Below, piece after piece: positions 38,506-41,836 of a stretch of 41,836 nt of DNA. Made by a program: the position numbers and the translations under genes. The stretch spans positions 1 through 41,836 of the forward strand of contig NZ_BATR01000042.1 in assembly GCF_000739655.1 (NCBI RefSeq), written 5' to 3'. Each line of letters starts with the position of its first letter. Positions within the stretch are counted from its first letter, which is position 1. Under the pieces are notes generated by a model. That model was not told the origin of the DNA and did no database searches. It worked only from the letters and a program-made list of their open reading frames with translations. This DNA is from Verrucomicrobium sp. BvORR106. GTDB lineage: Bacteria > Verrucomicrobiota > Verrucomicrobiia > Verrucomicrobiales > Verrucomicrobiaceae.

Positions 38506-39249
38506 TCAGTTTACCGCACCCTGTACAAGGATGTCGTCCCGCTTGTCATCCAGGCCGTCGTCGAACTGCCCATTCTTGCCGGCGGAGCGAACGATGGCCT
38601 GGTTGCCTGAGACGAAGATGCGATAGGGCTGTCCCCAGGGATCGAGCCAGGCCCCCTCCTTGTCGAGGCGCTCTTTGGGCACATTGATATAGGCGATGTG
38701 CCGGGGATTGTCCTTGATGAGTTCACGCACCATCGCAGGGGCCTCCCCTTTGGGCAGCTGGTGGTGCTCGGCGTAGTATCCTTTAACCCCCTGGACGATG
38801 GACTCCATGTCCTTGAGGGCTTGCACATCCTTGCGGAGTTTCGCATCCGGGCTGGTCAGGGCGGTGTAGCCAAAGGTGGCCAGCATGAGCACCACCACGC
38901 CTGCCATGACCATGCGGCCGCCGCCACGACGGCGATCCTGGGTCTGGCGGAGGAAGATGATGTTTCTGCCGTAGAGGAAGGGCAGGAAGCAGTTGCCCAG
39001 AATGAGTGGGGCTTTGTCGATGTGCAGGAAGTAGAGCAGGTTCAGCACGCTGCCCCAAAAGCTGAGATGCCAGAAGTACCAGGGCACCACGAGCTTCTTC
39101 TCCTTCTCGCTCTGCAACCACTGGAGGACGAAGCGGCTGCCGAAAATGGCGGCTCCCAGAAAGCCCACCGCGGTCCACATCGCGGAGTCAATGTAGAGCC
39201 AGTGGCCGAAGGTGGAGTCGAGGTAGGGCTGAAGAAATCCGTCGGACAC
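38506..39249 (-). CDS. LAB_N domain protein fused to a pseudopilin-like C-terminal domain
   Basis: This 247-aa protein has an N-terminal lipid-A biosynthesis N-terminal (LAB_N) domain of three membrane helices (about 24-110: GFLGAAIFGSRFVLQWLQSE, VVPWYFWHLSFWGSVLNLLY, KAPLILGNCFLPFLYGRN). A basic linker and another helix (about 115-133) follow. The C-terminal 110 residues resemble the GspG/type II pseudopilin globular domain (LDPWGQPYRIF, then IVRSAGKNGQFDDG). The GTG at 39249 was chosen because codons upstream to 39321 overlap an AT-rich spacer. It lies downstream of dnaJ on the same strand. Both domains were seen by pattern only. Confidence 0.72.
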   Translation of the reverse strand: MSDGFLQPYLDSTFGHWLYIDSAMWTAVGFLGAAIFGSRFVLQWLQSEKEKKLVVPWYFWHLSFWGSVLNLLYFLHIDKAPLILGNCFLPFLYGRNIIFLRQTQDRRRGGGRMVMAGVVVLMLATFGYTALTSPDAKLRKDVQALKDMESIVQGVKGYYAEHHQLPKGEAPAMVRELIKDNPRHIAYINVPKERLDKEGAWLDPWGQPYRIFVSGNQAIVRSAGKNGQFDDGLDDKRDDILVQGAVN

Positions 39250-39254
39250 GCTCT

Positions 39255-39288
39255 GAGAATTAGGAATTAAGAATGATGAATGAGGAAC
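39255..39288. repeat. AT-rich spacer (GAATTAGGAATTAAGAATGA-type)
   Basis: An A/G-rich string of repeated GAATTA, GAATGA words, inserted in a high-GC setting immediately before the GTG start of the LAB_N gene. On the minus strand it reads as C/T-rich. It belongs with the strings at 28246-28276 and 32473-32497. Confidence 0.4.
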
Positions 39289-39346
39289 GGATGGCTTCCG
39301 GGAGGATGGAGTTCCCCGCAAGTAACCAGATCGTCATATTCATGAT

Positions 39347-39380
39347 CGGGCGGGGGTTCCAGAAAGCAAGAACCCGCCCG
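39347..39380 (-). terminator. Strong GC-rich hairpin after dnaJ
   Basis: CGGGCGGGGGTTC (39347-39359) pairs with GAACCCGCCCG (39370-39380), allowing a two-base bulge, about 50 bases downstream of the dnaJ stop. No U tract is present on the minus strand, so termination by this site is probable but not certain. Confidence 0.5.
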
Positions 39381-39430
39381 GCTGCCACGAGGGGCGGCGC
39401 GGGCGGGTGCAAAGGAGGGGCAGTCAGGCG

Positions 39431-40584
39431 CTAGGTGAAGAAGCGTTTGGCGCGCTCGAAGAAGGTCTCCTGGAGCGGGGAGTTGTGTTCTCCCAGAGCC
39501 TTGGCGAAGTCTTGAAGCTTCTCTTTCTGCTCGGCGTTGAGCTTCGTGGGCACGGCGATCTGCACGTGCACGTACAGGTCGCCCTTACGGTCGCTGTCCA
39601 GGTGCTTGAGGCCCTGGCCGCGGAGGCGGAAGGTGGCCCCGTTCTGGGTGCCGCCGGGAACGCGCACGTTGGCTTTGCCATCCAAGGTGGGCACCGCCAG
39701 TTCACCGCCCAAGGCAGCGATGGGGTAGCTCACGGGGACATCGCAGTGGAGGTCTGCGCCTTCACGCTCGAAGAGATCGTGAGACTTGATGCTGATCACC
39801 ACATAGAGGTCGCCACTGGGGCCACCGCGGGTGCCAGCATCGCCGTTGCCGCTCGAGCGCAGGCGGGAGCCTTCTTCGATGCCTGCGGGGATCTTGAGGC
39901 GGATGCGCGTGCGATCCTTGGCCCGGCCCTGGCCGTGGCAGTCGCCGCAGGGATCCGAGATGGTCTGACCGGTGCCCATGCAATCCGGGCAGGTCTGTTG
40001 GATCTGGAAGAAGCCACGAGCGCTGATGACCTGGCCCACGCCGCCGCAGGTGCGGCATTGTTTGGTACCCCCGCCGCTCTTGGAGCCGGAGCCTTTGCAG
40101 GTCTTGCAGTTGGCCAGGCGCTCGAACTCGAGCTCTTTTTCCACGCCTTTGGCCGCCTCTTCGAGGGTGATCTCCAGGCCGTAGCGCAGGTCGCTGCCCC
40201 GCTGCGGGCCGTTGCCGCCGCGTCCCCCCGACGTCCACCGCCGCCGCCGAAGAAGCTTTCAAAGATGTCACCACCGGCACCGCCGCCGAAGACTTCGCGG
40301 AAGATGTCCAGGGGATCATGGAAACCACCACCACCGCCGCCGGCTGGCATGCCACCCGCGAAGGCGGCATGGCCGTAGCGATCATAGGCAGCGCGCTTCT
40401 GCTCATCGCCCAGCACATCGTAGGCTTCGCCCAGCTCCTTGAACTTCTCCTCTGCGCTATGGTCGCCAGGGTTCTTGTCCGGATGGAATTGAACCGCGAG
40501 CTTGCGGTAGGCTTTTTTGAGCTCGTCCTGAGAGGCGGTCTTGGAGACGCCGAGGACTTCGTAATAGTCGCGTTTGGAGGCCAT
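39431..40584 (-). CDS. dnaJ: Chaperone DnaJ, broken by an apparent one-base frameshift
   Basis: This co-chaperone stimulates the DnaK ATPase. The J domain (residues 3-70) has the HPD motif at 34-36, followed by a Gly/Phe-rich region ([29 protein letters not shown]). A zinc-binding domain follows with four CxxCxGxG repeats ([32 protein letters not shown]), then the C-terminal client-binding domain. The reading frame switches at a run of six G on the coding strand (plus strand 40224-40229); one extra G restores ...[20 protein letters not shown] and a full-length protein of about 384 aa. The N-terminal frame reads through to 39796 in an artefactual Ala/Arg-rich tail. Start ATG at 40584 is standard. 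It follows grpE by 51 bases. Confidence 0.9.
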
Positions 40585-40635
40585 GTGGAGAGGAAAGGAT
40601 CAAGTGGGCGCAGGCAGGAGGGCCCGTGCAGGGGT

Positions 40636-41208
40636 TTACGCCGCCGGAGGGCCGCTGGACACGGAAACGGTCGCGGCACGCAGAAGACGGTCCTTCAGCT
40701 TGAAGCCGCGACGCATGACTTTCAGGATGGTGCCCTCAGGCTGATCGGCGCTGGCTTCATGACTCACGGCTTCGTGGACATTCGGGTCGAACTTGGCACC
40801 CTGCCCGGGCACCTCTTCCACCCCGGCGTCGCGCAGGAAGTCGGCCAACTGGCGGCGCACCATGCTGAGGCCGATGTAAATCATGCTCTTCTCGCTTTCG
40901 GCCTTGGCGGCGTCGAGACCCATCTCGAAGTTGTCGAGGATGGGGAACAGGTCGCGCAGCAGGTCCGCGTTCGCATACGCACGGCTTTCCTGGGTGTCGC
41001 GGGCCACGCGCTTGCGGTAGTTGTCCAGCTCAGCGGCGGTGCGCAGGGCGCTGTCCTTCCACTTGGCCACTTCGGCCTGGAGTTCGGCGATGGGATCCGC
41101 GGCCACGGGAGCCGATTCGGTTTCGAGAGCGGCGTCAGCGGCCTGGGTTTCGGTCTCGGGAGCGACAGGCTCCTGAGCTGCGATGGGTTCTTCGGTCGTT
41201 GAGTTCAT
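40636..41208 (-). CDS. grpE: Nucleotide exchange factor GrpE
   Basis: This 190-aa protein has an acidic, disordered N-terminus (1-35), a long helix (about 36-90: ELQAEVAKWKDSALRTAAEL, DNYRKRVARD) and the GrpE beta domain (PNVHEAVSHEA, GTILKVMRRGFKLKDRLLR). It releases ADP from DnaK. It is the first gene of the grpE-dnaJ operon. No CIRCE element is seen upstream. A perfect 8-bp hairpin lies 31-54 bases before the start (41239-41262) and could influence translation. The ATG follows the C/T-rich leader TTTCTCTTTCTGCTC. Confidence 0.93.
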   Translation of the reverse strand: MNSTTEEPIAAQEPVAPETETQAADAALETESAPVAADPIAELQAEVAKWKDSALRTAAELDNYRKRVARDTQESRAYANADLLRDLFPILDNFEMGLDAAKAESEKSMIYIGLSMVRRQLADFLRDAGVEEVPGQGAKFDPNVHEAVSHEASADQPEGTILKVMRRGFKLKDRLLRAATVSVSSGPPAA

Positions 41209-41238
41209 GAGCAGAAAGAGAAATGGAAGCCGTGCAGA

Positions 41239-41262
41239 CCGGCGGCGAGATTAGGCCGCCGG
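41239..41262 (-). promoter_or_regulatory. 5'-UTR hairpin upstream of grpE
   Basis: A perfect 8-bp inverted repeat CCGGCGGC / GCCGCCGG with an eight-base GAGATTAG loop lies 31-54 bases upstream of the grpE start. It is not CIRCE (no TTAGCACTC). It may act as a heat-shock RNA element, an operator or a terminator of upstream transcription. Confidence 0.4.
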
Positions 41263-41671
41263 ATCAAAGGGGGTCGGGACTATGCACTGAAGAGAGGCTG
41301 GTGGCAAGAGGCGGTAGGATGACGGGCGACAGGACCCGGACGGCGAACCTCTACCTTGTGCAGATTCCGTTCCTAGCGTGGCCCTGACGTTACTGAGGCA
41401 GGCTGGCGGATGGGGGTGAAACGCTCATGATCAGGGTGTTATGCTGATTTTTCGGTGTGAAAGGCGGCCGCAAAGGGGCCATCTGAAGTCCGTGGGATGA
41501 GGGCGAAGGGGCGGATCAGAGGGCCAGTTTTGCCCCTATTGCGACAAACTGACACGGTGGCGTCTTCTCAGATTGGACGGTAAGCTTGTCGGCTCCGTGC
41601 TTTGCGGGCATCAAGAGCGCTGGTGAAAAGCACGCCATTGTTGGCAAGGCCTGAGGGGCCCAAGGGCTACT
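41263..41671. other. Gene-free region upstream of grpE
   Basis: No gene with a plausible start and coding character was found. Regulatory signals for grpE are expected here, but I cannot identify a specific promoter. No CIRCE-like inverted repeat was found. Confidence 0.45.
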
Positions 41672-41822
41672 CGATGCCGGAGGCATCGAAGCCATTAGCC
41701 GGACGGTCGAAGGAGCGTAGCGACTGATACCTCCGGGTGATCAGAATGGGCCTTGCATCCCGGAGCGGATGCCAGCGACTTCCAGCAGCACGCGAACCTT
41801 TGCTGTCACCCCTCCGGGGTGA
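41672..41822 (+). repeat. Dispersed structured repeat, family B copy 3
   Basis: CGATGCC-GGA-GGCATCG (41672-41688), ATTAGCCGG, GGAGCGTAGCGACTGATACC (41712-41731) and TCACCCC-TC-CGGGGTGA (about 41806-41822) occur in the same order as copy 2 (20104-20194), with a longer insert before the last hairpin. Confidence 0.6.
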
Positions 41823-41836
41823 ACGCAGATGCTTGC

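Noticed and set aside
39407-40378. Plus-strand open frame and the Ala/Arg-rich read-through tail of dnaJ's first frame
   Set aside because: Both cover DNA that encodes the four zinc-binding repeats and C-terminal domain of DnaJ in the third reading frame.
41209-41330. CIRCE/HrcA operator upstream of grpE
   Set aside because: No TTAGCACTC-N9-GAGTGCTAA-like inverted repeat is present.

Overview
The window looks like a chromosomal segment of a high-GC member of the Verrucomicrobia, probably Verrucomicrobiaceae (relatives of Verrucomicrobium, Roseimicrobium or Prosthecobacter). That is inferred from family content and not from a marker gene: DUF1501, DUF1549/DUF1553 and DUF1800 proteins, a DUF1080 protein, SGNH hydrolases with Pro/Ala linkers, and Ser/Thr kinases fused to extracytoplasmic domains. 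Most start codons lack a Shine-Dalgarno site and follow C/T-rich leaders. No tRNA, rRNA, CRISPR array, transposase or phage gene was recognised.

Layout. 1-320: REP/REPIN-like repeats. 321-3603 (minus): secreted SGNH hydrolase, DUF1080 protein, AEC-type transporter. 3772-7704 (plus): methionine-salvage isomerase mtnA, an acyl ligase with a decayed PlsC-like N-terminus, and a monothiol glutaredoxin ending at a clear terminator. 7723-10406 (minus): an alpha/beta-hydrolase whose lipoprotein signal lies out of frame across a seven-base homopolymer, a REPIN copy, and a secreted protein of unknown function. 10493-16576 (minus): a three-gene signalling operon made of a transmembrane Ser/Thr kinase with a beta-helix ectodomain, a membrane-anchored TPR-like protein, and a pseudo-receiver/pseudokinase/FGE-fold protein. 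16781-19638: four small secreted or lipoprotein genes, the first two sharing a word upstream of their starts. 19639-20272: a gene-free cluster of dispersed repeats.

20273-24063 (minus) holds a DUF1501 plus DUF1549/DUF1553 pair. 24238-31307 (plus) holds an Fpg/Nei DNA glycosylase, two unknown or membrane proteins, a DUF1800 plus DUF1501 pair, a small membrane protein and a second SGNH hydrolase. 31392-34919 (plus) is a visibly lower-GC run of small secreted proteins, including two diverged paralogues on either side of an SMI1/KNR4-like gene; it is the most accessory-looking part. 35012-38473 holds a large secreted protein of unknown function and a tannase/feruloyl-esterase family enzyme. 38506-41208 (minus) holds a LAB_N-pseudopilin fusion and the grpE-dnaJ chaperone operon, with dnaJ broken by a one-base homopolymer frameshift. 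The window ends in another dispersed repeat copy.

The best candidates for undescribed biology are the kinase/TPR/pseudokinase-FGE operon, the LAB_N-pseudopilin fusion, the acyl ligase with a dead acyltransferase domain, the low-GC SMI1 island and three families of structured dispersed repeats. Both apparent frameshifts need exactly one extra G/C in a homopolymer, which suggests sequencing error as the first explanation.
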